A program made the translations under genes and the position numbers. The notes below the pieces were generated by a model. The model was not told the DNA's origin, searched no databases, and saw only the letters and a program-made list of their open reading frames with translations. Positions 1 through 9,354 of a DNA stretch of 64,000 bases are shown in pieces; positions within the stretch are counted from its first letter, which is position 1, and each line of letters starts with the position of its first letter. The stretch is taken from positions 1 through 64,000 of the forward strand of contig NZ_LDCP01000003.1 in NCBI RefSeq assembly GCF_001021555.1, written 5' to 3'. Origin of the DNA: Aurantiacibacter marinus (GTDB lineage Bacteria; Pseudomonadota; Alphaproteobacteria; Sphingomonadales; Sphingomonadaceae).

Positions 1-2733
1 ATCGTGGACGATGTTCCGTTTGCGACGGCGAATGAGAACACGGTTGGCGAAGGCGCTGATGTGAGCGGCAATGTCCTGAGCGATGATGACGGGTTCGGGA
101 CGGATGTATCTGGCGCGGACGGTTACGGATCGGTCGGGGCTGTGATCGGCATTGCGAGTGTGAACCAGGGAACGCTGGATACCTCTGCGGATGGTTTGAG
201 CAATTATGTATTGTCGGGTGAGTACGGGACGCTGACGCTGAATGTGGACGGCAGTTACACGTATGCGGCGAATGCTGACATCACTGATGGAGCGGTCCTG
301 GAAGATGTGTTTGAGTACACGATCGAGGATGAGGACGGGGACCGTTCGACTGCGACGCTGACGATTGATGTTACGAATGTGACGGTGACGGCAGCGGACG
401 ATGAGGTTCTGGTTGACGAGGATGGTCTTGCGGGTCCTCCTGCTGGCAGCAATGCCGGTACGGACAGCGAGATTTTCGATGGTTCGATCACGCCATCTGG
501 TGGGACGGGTCCGTATACCTTTGAGCTGATCGGTGCGAATGCGGACGGCGATGGTGATTACGGTACGTTGGTTCTGAATGCGGACGGCAGTTACACGTAC
601 ACGCTGGACACAGCGTTCACGACGAGCCCGGATACCAACAACGGCGAGAATGCGGAGAGCCCTGCAGGCGAGAGCTTTGGGTACCGGGTGACGGATGCCG
701 ACGGGAATACGTTTGAAGGGACGATTGCGGTAACGATCGTGGACGATGTTCCGTTTGCGTTTGCTCCCGACGCGGCATTCATTTTCAACAAATCAGGTGC
801 GGTTGCTGCAGGGCCTCTCCACCTTGATATCGACGACAATATTTTCGACAATTTCGGAGCCGATGGTCCGGGTTCGGTCAGTTTCGCCAATATCACGAGC
901 GGTGTGACCACCCTGTCCAGCAGTGGCGGAACGCCCCTGACATCTAGTGGCGATCCGATTGTTCTTGTTCTGACCAATGGGGGGCAGACCCTTGAGGCCC
1001 GCGCGGGAACAAGCACAGGTGACGTGGTGTTTACCGTAGCCCTGCAACAGGGAGCGAGTACTTACACTGTCCAAATGGGTACTGCTCCGCTCGACAACGG
1101 ATCAGGCTTCTCGTTTAGCAATCTGTCTGGCGGGACTGCGGGTAATCCGCCATTCAAGCTGATCGATTCTGCCACGAGCGGGAGCACTGAATTGGCTGTG
1201 ACACCGCGTGGAACTGCAACAACTGTCAACAGCGACTCAGACGATATTGCTGCAGGCAGCCAGTTCATCGGTTTCCCCGATGGCATTCGGTTCGATTTCG
1301 GTGATTTCACCTACTTCCCCAATGGTGGCGGCAGTTCGGATGATACCTTCTCGACCACAAGCCTTGAGGTCATCAATGGCTTCAAATTTACGATCGACCA
1401 GATCTCGAACGGTACCACTGCCGGTGTCAAGATCGTCGCATTGCTCGATCCTAATCCCACCGTTCCCGAGACAGACAGCGGCAGTGCAGATCCAGCTGGT
1501 GACGATGTCGCGCAGCAAATCACCTCGGTGGAAATCTATGACAGTCTTGGCAATCTGGTCGCCGAAGTGTCTGCAAGCGCCACCAACGTCGGTACTTCCA
1601 ACGTCGATGTAACATTCGGTGCGACAGCGGCGGACGGCGTAACCATCAATGATTTGCCTGCTAGCTGGTCCATCCTGACGAACACAGTAAACGGTTATAC
1701 GGCCATTGAAATCGACAATGTCAGGGGTTCAGCCAGCGGAACTGATGGCAAATTCTCGCTGTCTCAGCTGACGATCGAAATATCCCAACAGGGTACGGAT
1801 CTGTTTGCGGATTTCGATTTGCAAATCGTGGACGGCGATGGCGATGTTGTCATCGTTACCGACGCCATCAATATCGAATTCGACGCTGATGGTATTGTTG
1901 AAGTTCCGCCCATCGTGCTCGATCTCGATGGCGGCGGCAATATGTTCATACCGCTCTCTTCCGGCATCGCCTATGATTACAATGGTGACGGCGTGAAGAC
2001 ACAAACTGCCTGGGTTGCGGCAGGCAGCGCCATCCTGGCCTTCGATTACAACAGCGATGGTTTGGTTTCTGATGCATCCGAATTCGCTTTTGGCGGAAAT
2101 GGTTTGACCGACCTTCAAGCGGTCGCGGCGCGCTTCGATGCGAATAGCGACGGTGTCCTCGATGCGAATGATCCCGCCTATTCGGGATTTGGTGTCTGGC
2201 TGGATAGCAACCTCGACGCGATTGCCGATGAAGGCGAGTTTGTTTCTCTTTCTGACGCGGGCATCACGTCGATCAGTCTGATCTCCGACGCTTTGGGATA
2301 TGTGGATGCTGACGGGGATGTCACCATCTCTGGCAGCGCCAGCTTTACAATGGCAGATGGTAGCACCGGAGCAGTTTCCGACGCGGCCTTCGCCACCGGC
2401 GCTGACATAGCTGATGGAATGGGCATGATGGAGGCCCTGCTCATCCTTGGAGAAGGCGAGGGTTCTTCGCCGGCCGGTAATCCGGCATTCGCAATAAGCG
2501 ATATCGCGCAAGATGCGGTTTCCGATGCGCTTGCAGGAAAGGCTATCGACTCGTTGATCGAGCAGTTTACCGGCGGTCCAGATGACATGCGGGTTGAGTT
2601 TGCCGAAGGGCATGCTGCTCAACTGTTTGATCTGCTATCCATAAACATAAATGGACAGGCGATGTCTATGAGTCTGAATGTAAATGAAATTGCGATGGAC
2701 GACAGCAGTGATCTTGCTGTATTACATGGTTAA
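1..2733 (+). CDS. Large repetitive type I secreted adhesin, C-terminal part (5' end outside window)
   Basis: The reading frame is open from the first base, so the gene begins upstream; the GTG at base 4 is internal. About the first 250 residues are VCBS/cadherin-like repeats with the recurring motif DGSYTY and the linker IVDDVPFA, which appears at residues 1-8 and again about 245 residues later. The C-terminal third is rich in calcium-binding loops of the DxNxDG type (DYNGDG, DYNSDG, DANSDG, about residues 660-730), as in RTX-like exported proteins, and the extreme C-terminus is a likely type I secretion signal. There is no catalytic domain in the visible part. It is followed closely by an OmpA-like gene and a complete type I exporter, which presumably secretes it. 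The role in surface attachment or biofilm is inferred from architecture and from the nearby LapG-like protease. Confidence 0.85.
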   Translation: MVDDVPFATANENTVGEGADVSGNVLSDDDGFGTDVSGADGYGSVGAVIGIASVNQGTLDTSADGLSNYVLSGEYGTLTLNVDGSYTYAANADITDGAVLEDVFEYTIEDEDGDRSTATLTIDVTNVTVTAADDEVLVDEDGLAGPPAGSNAGTDSEIFDGSITPSGGTGPYTFELIGANADGDGDYGTLVLNADGSYTYTLDTAFTTSPDTNNGENAESPAGESFGYRVTDADGNTFEGTIAVTIVDDVPFAFAPDAAFIFNKSGAVAAGPLHLDIDDNIFDNFGADGPGSVSFANITSGVTTLSSSGGTPLTSSGDPIVLVLTNGGQTLEARAGTSTGDVVFTVALQQGASTYTVQMGTAPLDNGSGFSFSNLSGGTAGNPPFKLIDSATSGSTELAVTPRGTATTVNSDSDDIAAGSQFIGFPDGIRFDFGDFTYFPNGGGSSDDTFSTTSLEVINGFKFTIDQISNGTTAGVKIVALLDPNPTVPETDSGSADPAGDDVAQQITSVEIYDSLGNLVAEVSASATNVGTSNVDVTFGATAADGVTINDLPASWSILTNTVNGYTAIEIDNVRGSASGTDGKFSLSQLTIEISQQGTDLFADFDLQIVDGDGDVVIVTDAINIEFDADGIVEVPPIVLDLDGGGNMFIPLSSGIAYDYNGDGVKTQTAWVAAGSAILAFDYNSDGLVSDASEFAFGGNGLTDLQAVAARFDANSDGVLDANDPAYSGFGVWLDSNLDAIADEGEFVSLSDAGITSISLISDALGYVDADGDVTISGSASFTMADGSTGAVSDAAFATGADIADGMGMMEALLILGEGEGSSPAGNPAFAISDIAQDAVSDALAGKAIDSLIEQFTGGPDDMRVEFAEGHAAQLFDLLSININGQAMSMSLNVNEIAMDDSSDLAVLHG

Positions 2734-2757
2734 CGGGGACTCTTGGGGGGAAGTAAC

Positions 2758-3483
2758 ATGAAACTATCATGTTCGATGTTTGTATTAGCTGCTGCAGTCG
2801 CAGGGGGCGTTAGTCTTCCTGCAAATGCGCAATCTCAGGATTATGCAGATCTAATGGCGCTCAATGATTCGGCGCTTACCGGAGAATTGACCACGCGATA
2901 CGATGCAGGTCTCGCCGCTTCGTTGGACGATAGTTATATCGCGGCGAATGATCCGCGCTATCTTTGGGCACTGGAAACCAAGGTTCAATGCGCCATCGCA
3001 CTCGGGTTCATGGAATCATCAACCCGCGATCAAACCAGTATCAGCAATTGCGCGCGCGCTTATGATCGTATGAACGAAACTCCGATGGCTCCGCCTGTCA
3101 CGATGATCCCGCCACCACAACCGCCACAGCGCCGACCGGACCAGTGTGACGATGATATTGTCGGGATGGTCTTCTTTGATTTCGACTCCGCCAATATTCG
3201 GCCTGATGCGGCCTCGACGCTAAACACCGTCGCGCAGAACGTCACGGTTTGTGGTTGGACTTCATTCTCGGTGGTCGGCCATACCGATCAGGCGGGCAGC
3301 GATGCATATAACCTTCCGCTTTCGCGCGCACGTGCTGACGCGGTTGTCGCGGCGTTGCGGGGGCGCAATATCGGGAATGTTCAGATCGAAGTCGGTGCCC
3401 AAGGGGAAAGCAATCCTCGCGTACCGCTACCCGACGGCACGCGCAGCCCGCAGAACCGGCGCGTCGAAATTTCAGCTGAATAA
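2758..3483 (+). CDS. OmpA-family outer membrane / peptidoglycan-associated protein
   Basis: 241 residues. The ATG at 2758 is chosen because it follows a strong GGGGGGAAG ribosome site and opens on a clean signal peptide (cleavage expected after ANA, residue 24); the in-frame TTG 15 bases earlier lies on the ribosome site itself. A proline-rich linker (around residues 115-130) precedes a C-terminal OmpA domain with the FFDFDSANI strand, a GHTDQAGS peptidoglycan-binding motif and the final NRRVEI. The family binds diaminopimelate of peptidoglycan from the outer membrane side. It sits 24 bases after the adhesin and 12 bases before the TolC-like gene, so it is probably part of the same export operon and may anchor the machine to the cell wall. 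The N-terminal 100 residues are not recognised. Confidence 0.85.
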   Translation: MKLSCSMFVLAAAVAGGVSLPANAQSQDYADLMALNDSALTGELTTRYDAGLAASLDDSYIAANDPRYLWALETKVQCAIALGFMESSTRDQTSISNCARAYDRMNETPMAPPVTMIPPPQPPQRRPDQCDDDIVGMVFFDFDSANIRPDAASTLNTVAQNVTVCGWTSFSVVGHTDQAGSDAYNLPLSRARADAVVAALRGRNIGNVQIEVGAQGESNPRVPLPDGTRSPQNRRVEISAE

Positions 3484-3495
3484 GAGGGGGATGAT

Positions 3496-4896
3496 ATGAT
3501 GAACGCTCTGAGCAAGATCACAATCGCAGTCGCCCTGACGACATGTTCACCGATGGCCATGGCGCAGTCCGACGGCGGCGCAATTTCGATGCGTGACGCG
3601 ATTGAAACCGCAATCACCTCGAATCCGGAAATCATTCAGGCGCAAATGAATACCGAGGCCATTCAATTCGAAAGGGAGCAGGCACAATCGCTGTATTTCC
3701 CAACAATTGACGTAGAAGCCTCTGCAGGCGTGCGCAGGCTTGAAAACACCACGCGGCGTACGCTCGGTATCTCCGATGACTGGCTCAACCCGCTTGAAGC
3801 GCAGGTAAGAGCGGATTGGACCGTTGTGGACTTCGGGCGTCGTCGCGGCGAATTGCTGCGCCAGGCAGCCCGTGTGGACGGCGCATCCTTGCGCGTTGTC
3901 GAACGGTCGGAATTCATCGCATTGCAGGTGTCACGCCAATATCTGAACGGGTTGCTGCAGGAACGCATTGTTGCAGCGGCGACGGACAACGTGGTTTTCC
4001 ATCAGCAAATGACAACAAGCTTGTCTGAAGGTGTAGACAGCGGTTCCATCAGCGTGGCCGATCTGCAGCAGGCTGAAGAACGGTTGCAGGCTGCTCTGGT
4101 GCTTCTGGCAGAGGCTCAGGAAGATCTGCAGAACGCACGCACATCACTGCGCCGTCTGACCGGCCTGGATATCACGCGTGTGAATCTGCCGCCTTCCTTC
4201 CCGGCCCTTATGCCGCAGAGCCAGGAAGCTGCCATCGGCGCTGCCCGCATTGCCAATCCACTGGTGCGTGAAGCGCAGGCAGATGTCGATGCGGCGAATG
4301 CCATGGTGATGTCCGCTCGCGGTGAACTCGCACCCGAAATCGGTGTTGATGCGCGCGGGCGTATTGGTGACGATATCGATGGCTTCCAAGGCGAAACCAA
4401 TGATTTGCAGGCCCGTGTTTACATCCGCTGGCAATTGTTCGACGGCGGTCGCCGTGCCGCACAGGTGCAGGAAATGGTCCGCCGGTCCAGCGAAGCGCGT
4501 TACCGCTTGCACGACCGCGTTCGTGAAGCTGAAGAAGACGTCGCGAACGCCTGGACGGCGATGACCACGCAAGAAGCTGTTGGTGCGGCGCTGGAGCGGC
4601 AATCGCAAGTGAGCGATGATCTGCTGCTTTCATATCGCAGCCAGTTTAACATCGGGCGCCGATCGCTGCTTGATGTGCTGGACGCGCAAAACACGCGCTT
4701 CAACACACAAGTGCGCCGGGAAACCTCCCGTTTCTCGGAAATCTTTGCGCAATATCAAGTATTGGCTGCTACCAATCAATTCCTTGACGCGCTTCAGCTT
4801 GCTCCCGGTGCGGGTGCCGGCATGGAAGAGCGTGAGCGGTTCGACTACGGCCCATCGGTGCCTGCCGAATTGCAGAGGCGACGCTATCCGCGTTAG
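3496..4896 (+). CDS. TolC-family outer membrane channel of a type I secretion system (LapE/AggA type)
   Basis: 466 residues with an N-terminal signal peptide (cleavage near residue 24, MAMAQ). It contains two OEP repeats with long, Ala/Gln/Glu-rich helical segments and a conserved central strand around RWQLFDGGRR, typical of TolC proteins that form a trimeric outer membrane beta-barrel with a periplasmic alpha tunnel. The C-terminal half carries the usual SYRSQFNIGRRSLLDVLD helix motif seen in TolC/AggA proteins. Length fits the family. It lies between the OmpA-like gene and the ABC exporter, giving the outer membrane component for export of the upstream adhesin. Two adjacent ATG codons (3496, 3499) follow a GGGGG ribosome site; either may be used. 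Confidence 0.92.
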   Translation: MMNALSKITIAVALTTCSPMAMAQSDGGAISMRDAIETAITSNPEIIQAQMNTEAIQFEREQAQSLYFPTIDVEASAGVRRLENTTRRTLGISDDWLNPLEAQVRADWTVVDFGRRRGELLRQAARVDGASLRVVERSEFIALQVSRQYLNGLLQERIVAAATDNVVFHQQMTTSLSEGVDSGSISVADLQQAEERLQAALVLLAEAQEDLQNARTSLRRLTGLDITRVNLPPSFPALMPQSQEAAIGAARIANPLVREAQADVDAANAMVMSARGELAPEIGVDARGRIGDDIDGFQGETNDLQARVYIRWQLFDGGRRAAQVQEMVRRSSEARYRLHDRVREAEEDVANAWTAMTTQEAVGAALERQSQVSDDLLLSYRSQFNIGRRSLLDVLDAQNTRFNTQVRRETSRFSEIFAQYQVLAATNQFLDALQLAPGAGAGMEERERFDYGPSVPAELQRRRYPR

Positions 4897-4920
4897 GCGG
4901 TAGCGTCCCACCGGGAGCGC

Positions 4921-7059
4921 ATGGTGTATCATTCAGGAGAAATCTCCGGGTCAGCTGAAAAAGACACGCTGATACTGGCAATGACGCGCCTCTCTGCGCA
5001 TTTTGGTCTGTCGGATCCCAGCGCACTTTTTGACACGCTTCCGCGCGATGAAGCGGGGATGCTGCCTTTTCACCAGTCGGGCCCGGCGCTGGATCTGGCG
5101 GGGATGAATTACGAAAGCGCAACCGGCGGGAAACTGCCGCGTGCGCCTGAATCCTATCCTGCCATCGCCCGTATGGAAGGGGGCATCGCACTGCCGGTTC
5201 TGGAGATTTCCGGATCGGATGTGCTGGTGTTCCCGGCAACAGCGAGTGAGCCGGTCTGGCAGCCGATTGCCACTATAAACGGCGAGTATGACGGCGAACT
5301 GATTACCGTCATCGCCAATCCTGATCGCTTGCGGGAAAAGGATGCACCCTGGCATACGAAGGGCAGGCATCATTGGTTCTGGTCGGAACTGCGCAAGGAG
5401 CGCAAGGCATTCCGGCCTGTGCTGGTGGCGTCGCTGCTGATCAATTCACTGGCGCTATCGCTGCCGATCTTTTCGATGAATGTTTATGACCGGGTAATCC
5501 CGAACCGCGCAGAGGCATCGCTCTGGGTGCTCGCGTCGGGTGTGATCCTGGCCTTCACCATGGAATTCATGCTGCGTACGGCGCGCACGAATGTCGTTGA
5601 TCAAATCGGCCGGAAACTGGACCTGCGATTGTCGCAGAAACTGTTCTCGCGCGTGATTTCCACGCCGATGAGCGGGAGGCGCGGCAGCACCGGCGCGTTA
5701 GCGGCGAGAGTTGGCGAGTATGCTCTGGTGCGCGACTTCTTCGCATCCACCACGATTGTGCTGATGGTCGACCTGGCATTCCTCGTGCTGTTCATCGCTG
5801 TTATCGCATATATCGCGAAATGGCTGGCGCTGGTGCCGGTGGTCGCGATGATCCTGATGGCGATCGCGGGCCTTATATTGCAACGAAAAGTGACTGACGC
5901 AGCGCGCGATGCGCAGGCAGATCTGGGACTGCAACAAACTGTTCTGGTCGAATCCATCGCCGGTATGGAAACGCTGAAAAGTGTTTCGGGCGAACGTCGT
6001 TTGCTGGGCAAATGGCACGGACTGTCGCAGGTGGGCAGCAACTCGCAGCTTCGTCTCCGCCGCATTTCCTCGACCGCCGTTGCGCTGGCTGCGTCCTTCC
6101 AGCAGATATCAAGCGTTTCACTGGTAGTCGGCGGATATTATCTGTTCGCGGCAGGCGAAATCACGATGGGCGCGATTATCGCAATTGTTATGCTGGCATC
6201 GCGGTCCCTTGCCCCGGCCGGGCAGATCGCCTTCCTTCTGACGCGGGGGCGTCAGGCCCGCGAGGCACTCGATTCAATTGAGCAACTTTTTGAAGGCGAT
6301 GACGAGCGGCAAAACGGCAGCATGTCGCTGCCTCAAGCGCGAACAGATGGATATCGTATCGCTCTTGAAAACCTGTCGTTCGCTTATCCCGATAGCCCGG
6401 TGAATTCGCTTGAGGGTCTCAACCTCACCATTGAACCGGGTGAGCGGATCGCAATTGTTGGCCGCGTCGCCTCCGGCAAATCTACTTTGGGGCGTGTGTT
6501 GTGCGGTCTTTATCCGCCGACCGATGGCGCGATGACAATCGAGGGCATCGACAGCCGCCAATTCCGCCCGTCGGAAATGCGCAGGGCATTCCGTTTTGTG
6601 GGGCAGGATGCCAACCTCTTTACGGGCAGCGTGCGGGAAAATATTGCCCTTGGCGCGCCCGGCGCTTCGGACGAAAACGTCATCTCGGCCCTGAGCAAAA
6701 CCGGCGCTGACACATTTCTTGCCCGTGACGCCGCCGGCTTCGACCGCGAAGTAGGTGAGCAAGGCCGGATGCTTTCAGGCGGCCAGCGCGCCTTCCTTGC
6801 ATTGTCACGTGCTTTCGTAACGCCGTTTGAATTGCTGTATCTTGATGAACCCACCGGGGCGATGGATTCCAATACGGAAAGTATGCTGGTCGATAACTTG
6901 CGCAAAGCGATCGGGCCGAAACAATCACTGGTCGTAGCGACGCACAGGCCTGCTCTGTTCGATATTTGCGACCGCATCATCGTAATGAACAACGGGCGCA
7001 TCGTCGCTGATGGTCCCAAGGCGCAGATCCTGCAAAGCCTTCCGAAGGGGGCAGGCTGA
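4921..7059 (+). CDS. Type I secretion ABC transporter, permease/ATPase (LapB/RtxB type)
   Basis: 712 residues. The N-terminal 130 residues resemble a C39-peptidase-like domain without protease motifs, as usual for exporters of RTX adhesins that read a C-terminal signal. A six-helix membrane domain spans about residues 155-430 (SLPIFSMNVYDRVIPN is typical of this class). The ATPase domain has Walker A GRVASGKST (about residue 514), signature LSGGQ, Walker B LLYLDEPTGAMD and the switch ATHRP. It should energise one-step export through the neighbouring HlyD and TolC proteins. It follows the TolC-like gene by 24 bases and precedes the SleB-like gene by 4 bases, so it is clearly in the same operon. 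Confidence 0.93.
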   Translation: MVYHSGEISGSAEKDTLILAMTRLSAHFGLSDPSALFDTLPRDEAGMLPFHQSGPALDLAGMNYESATGGKLPRAPESYPAIARMEGGIALPVLEISGSDVLVFPATASEPVWQPIATINGEYDGELITVIANPDRLREKDAPWHTKGRHHWFWSELRKERKAFRPVLVASLLINSLALSLPIFSMNVYDRVIPNRAEASLWVLASGVILAFTMEFMLRTARTNVVDQIGRKLDLRLSQKLFSRVISTPMSGRRGSTGALAARVGEYALVRDFFASTTIVLMVDLAFLVLFIAVIAYIAKWLALVPVVAMILMAIAGLILQRKVTDAARDAQADLGLQQTVLVESIAGMETLKSVSGERRLLGKWHGLSQVGSNSQLRLRRISSTAVALAASFQQISSVSLVVGGYYLFAAGEITMGAIIAIVMLASRSLAPAGQIAFLLTRGRQAREALDSIEQLFEGDDERQNGSMSLPQARTDGYRIALENLSFAYPDSPVNSLEGLNLTIEPGERIAIVGRVASGKSTLGRVLCGLYPPTDGAMTIEGIDSRQFRPSEMRRAFRFVGQDANLFTGSVRENIALGAPGASDENVISALSKTGADTFLARDAAGFDREVGEQGRMLSGGQRAFLALSRAFVTPFELLYLDEPTGAMDSNTESMLVDNLRKAIGPKQSLVVATHRPALFDICDRIIVMNNGRIVADGPKAQILQSLPKGAG

Positions 7060-7063
7060 AGCC

Positions 7064-8092
7064 ATGACCGTCCCCTTCTTCTCCCATTTTGCCAAAACGC
7101 CTTCCCGCGCCTTCCGGTTGATTGCTGCCGGGGCTACTCTGATCATTCTGGCAGTGCCAAGCATCTCTTCGATGTTGCCCGAAGCGGAGCAGGCTGCAGC
7201 GATGGATACACCTGCCTCTCTGGAGCGGGAGCTTGCGCAATTCACGGTTCAGGGCGATGCCCTGCTGGAAGAAGATGCAAAGAGCGCGCAGACACGCAAT
7301 GCGGACATTCCCTTTGCCGCGCGTTTGACAGACAAGATGGCACCATTTCGCAGCATTGCTTCAGGCTCGCCCAGCTACTCTACGGCGCTGAACTGTCTGA
7401 CAGAGGCAATCTATTACGAAGCGGCGAATGAAAGTGTGGCGGGAAAACGCGGGGTGGCACAGGTCATTCTCAACCGCGTGACACATCCGGCCTATCCATC
7501 TTCGGTCTGCGGCGTAATTTACCAGGGATATGCCGATCCGGTCTGCCAATTCAGTTACACCTGCGATGGCTCGCTTGCCCGCAGGCCTCTTGCAAACCTG
7601 TGGCGGCAATCGCGAGATGTCGCGCAGGCGGCGCTGTCAGGATATGTCGATGAAGCGGTAGGTACCGCAACGCATTATCACGCCGATTACGTTCTGCCAT
7701 ATTGGGCCTACCGGCTTGAGAAGGTCCATGTCGAGGGGCGCCACATCTTCTACCGGATGCCGGGCAGGTCTGGCCGGGCAACCAATTTTGCGTCTCGCTG
7801 GATTGGCCGTGAATTTCGCCCATCCTATAATCCTGCGCGCTTTGCCGCAGTGGACGAGGAGATGGTGGAGATCGCAGAGGAGTTTGTTCCGCAGCCTCAT
7901 CTTCGGCGCGACCCAACTGACAGGACCGACCGCCGCGCAGACAATGATGTTGGCGGCCGAATGGACCCGTCCCAAGGCTGGACTCTCACAATACCGGATC
8001 CGGCAACTGCCAGCAGCGGCTATCGCGCTGCGCTGCAAGAGCAAAGCGGCCTTGCTGCAACACCAACACAAGACGGGACGACATTACCATGA
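7064..8092 (+). CDS. SleB-type cell wall hydrolase within the type I secretion operon
   Basis: 342 residues. The ATG at 7064 comes just after the ABC gene stop, preceded by an AGGGGGCAGG ribosome site; the longer in-frame start would overlap the ABC gene by 50 bases. A single N-terminal membrane segment (about residues 15-35) anchors the protein facing the periplasm. The hydrolase_2/SleB domain is recognised from CLTEAIYYEAANES and QVILNRVTHPAYPSSVCGV, with the catalytic glutamate in EAIYYEA, and QFSYTCDG. The family cuts the glycan strand of peptidoglycan. The stop overlaps the HlyD start (ATGA), implying coupled translation. It may open the wall locally for the exporter, but that is inference; the C-terminal 90 residues are not recognised. 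Confidence 0.85.
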   Translation: MTVPFFSHFAKTPSRAFRLIAAGATLIILAVPSISSMLPEAEQAAAMDTPASLERELAQFTVQGDALLEEDAKSAQTRNADIPFAARLTDKMAPFRSIASGSPSYSTALNCLTEAIYYEAANESVAGKRGVAQVILNRVTHPAYPSSVCGVIYQGYADPVCQFSYTCDGSLARRPLANLWRQSRDVAQAALSGYVDEAVGTATHYHADYVLPYWAYRLEKVHVEGRHIFYRMPGRSGRATNFASRWIGREFRPSYNPARFAAVDEEMVEIAEEFVPQPHLRRDPTDRTDRRADNDVGGRMDPSQGWTLTIPDPATASSGYRAALQEQSGLAATPTQDGTTLP

Positions 8093-9354
8093 GTTTGTCT
8101 GACCGCGTCACGGGTTGGGATGCCAACCGGAAGCTGATCGCCGTATGTGCAGCAGCGCTGTTGCTGTTGTTGACATGGGCCAGCTTCGCCCAGGTGGATG
8201 AGGTTACTCGCGGACAGGGCAAGGTAATTCCTTCCAGCCAGGCTCAATTGGTCCAGCCATCCGAACCTGCAGTTATTGCAGATATTCTTGTGCGCAGCGG
8301 TGAACGGGTTGAGCAGGGACAGGTCCTTGTCCGACTTGATGACAGTATGGCGGCATCGGAGCTGGGCCAGTTGGAAGCGGAGAATGCGCGGCTTTCAGTT
8401 CGTGCACAGCGCCTTGAAGGCGAAGCGCAGGGCTCTGCCATGGGATGCGCGCCTGGATCTGTCTGCGCCGAGGAACAGCGGCTGCAGCGCGCGCGCCTGG
8501 CCACAGCGCGCAGCCGTGAGGCCGCGCTTGCCGCGGCCGTCGATCAGCGCCGCCGTGATTTGCGTGAAGCGGAGGCGACCGCAAGTTCGCTGGTAGAAAG
8601 CGTGCAATTGGCTCAGCAGCAGGTCGACATGCTGGCCCCGCTCGCGGCGCAGGGCATTGTCCCGCAGACAGAACTGCTGACCGCCCAAAGAGAACTGGTC
8701 GATGTGCGTGGAAGGCTGTCTGCATCCCGTCAGGCCGCCGCGCGCGCTTCAGCCTCGATCCGCGAAGCGCAGGCGGATTTGCAGGCGTCTCGCCTTGATT
8801 TCCGGCAGCAGGCACTCGACGAGCGAAGCGAAGTCGAAACGCGGATCGCGGTGAATGATGAAAGCATACGCGGCGCAGCAGCTCGGCAGGACCGCAATGA
8901 ACTGCGTTCACCGACGACCGGGATCGTGAACAATCTTCAGGTCACGACAGAAGGCGGCTTCGTCAGCGCCGGTGAAACCATCATGCAAGTTGTGCCAATC
9001 GGTGATCGGCTTCTTGTCGAAGCGCGAATAAGCCCGCGCGATATCGGATTTGTCGCGGTGGGAGATCCAGCCAACGTCAAGGTAACCGCCTATGATTTCG
9101 CGACCTATGGCGGCTTGGCTGGCAGCGTTGTCGAAGTTTCCGCCGACAGCATTTATGATGAAGTGGAGCGGGAAGCGTATTACCGCGTCCTTATCCAAAC
9201 GGACCGCAGCTTTATCGAAAAAGATGGCCAGCAGTTTCCCATTGTTCCCGGCATGATCACCGATGTGGAGATCATCACAGGAGCAAAAAGCATCCTTGCC
9301 TATCTGTTGAGGCCGGTGACCAGGGCGCTGGATACCGCGCTGTCGGAACGGTAG
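8089..9354 (+). CDS. HlyD-family membrane fusion protein of the type I secretion system (LapC type)
   Basis: 421 residues. One membrane helix near residues 15-35 is followed by the first half of a biotinyl-lipoyl domain (ILVRSGERVEQGQVLVRLDD), a long coiled-coil hairpin rich in Arg, Ala, Glu and Gln (about residues 85-270), then ELRSPTTGIVNNL and the beta-barrel region. This is the periplasmic adaptor linking the ABC exporter to the TolC channel. Its ATG overlaps the stop of the SleB-like gene by four bases. The last 55 bases overlap, tail to tail, the end of the LapG-like gene on the other strand. Confidence 0.93.
   Translation: MSLSDRVTGWDANRKLIAVCAAALLLLLTWASFAQVDEVTRGQGKVIPSSQAQLVQPSEPAVIADILVRSGERVEQGQVLVRLDDSMAASELGQLEAENARLSVRAQRLEGEAQGSAMGCAPGSVCAEEQRLQRARLATARSREAALAAAVDQRRRDLREAEATASSLVESVQLAQQQVDMLAPLAAQGIVPQTELLTAQRELVDVRGRLSASRQAAARASASIREAQADLQASRLDFRQQALDERSEVETRIAVNDESIRGAAARQDRNELRSPTTGIVNNLQVTTEGGFVSAGETIMQVVPIGDRLLVEARISPRDIGFVAVGDPANVKVTAYDFATYGGLAGSVVEVSADSIYDEVEREAYYRVLIQTDRSFIEKDGQQFPIVPGMITDVEIITGAKSILAYLLRPVTRALDTALSER

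Noticed and set aside
1729-2622. Long - strand open frame (297 codons) inside the adhesin gene
   Set aside because: Antisense frame produced by the GC-rich biased codon use of the + strand gene; no ribosome site or recognisable domain.
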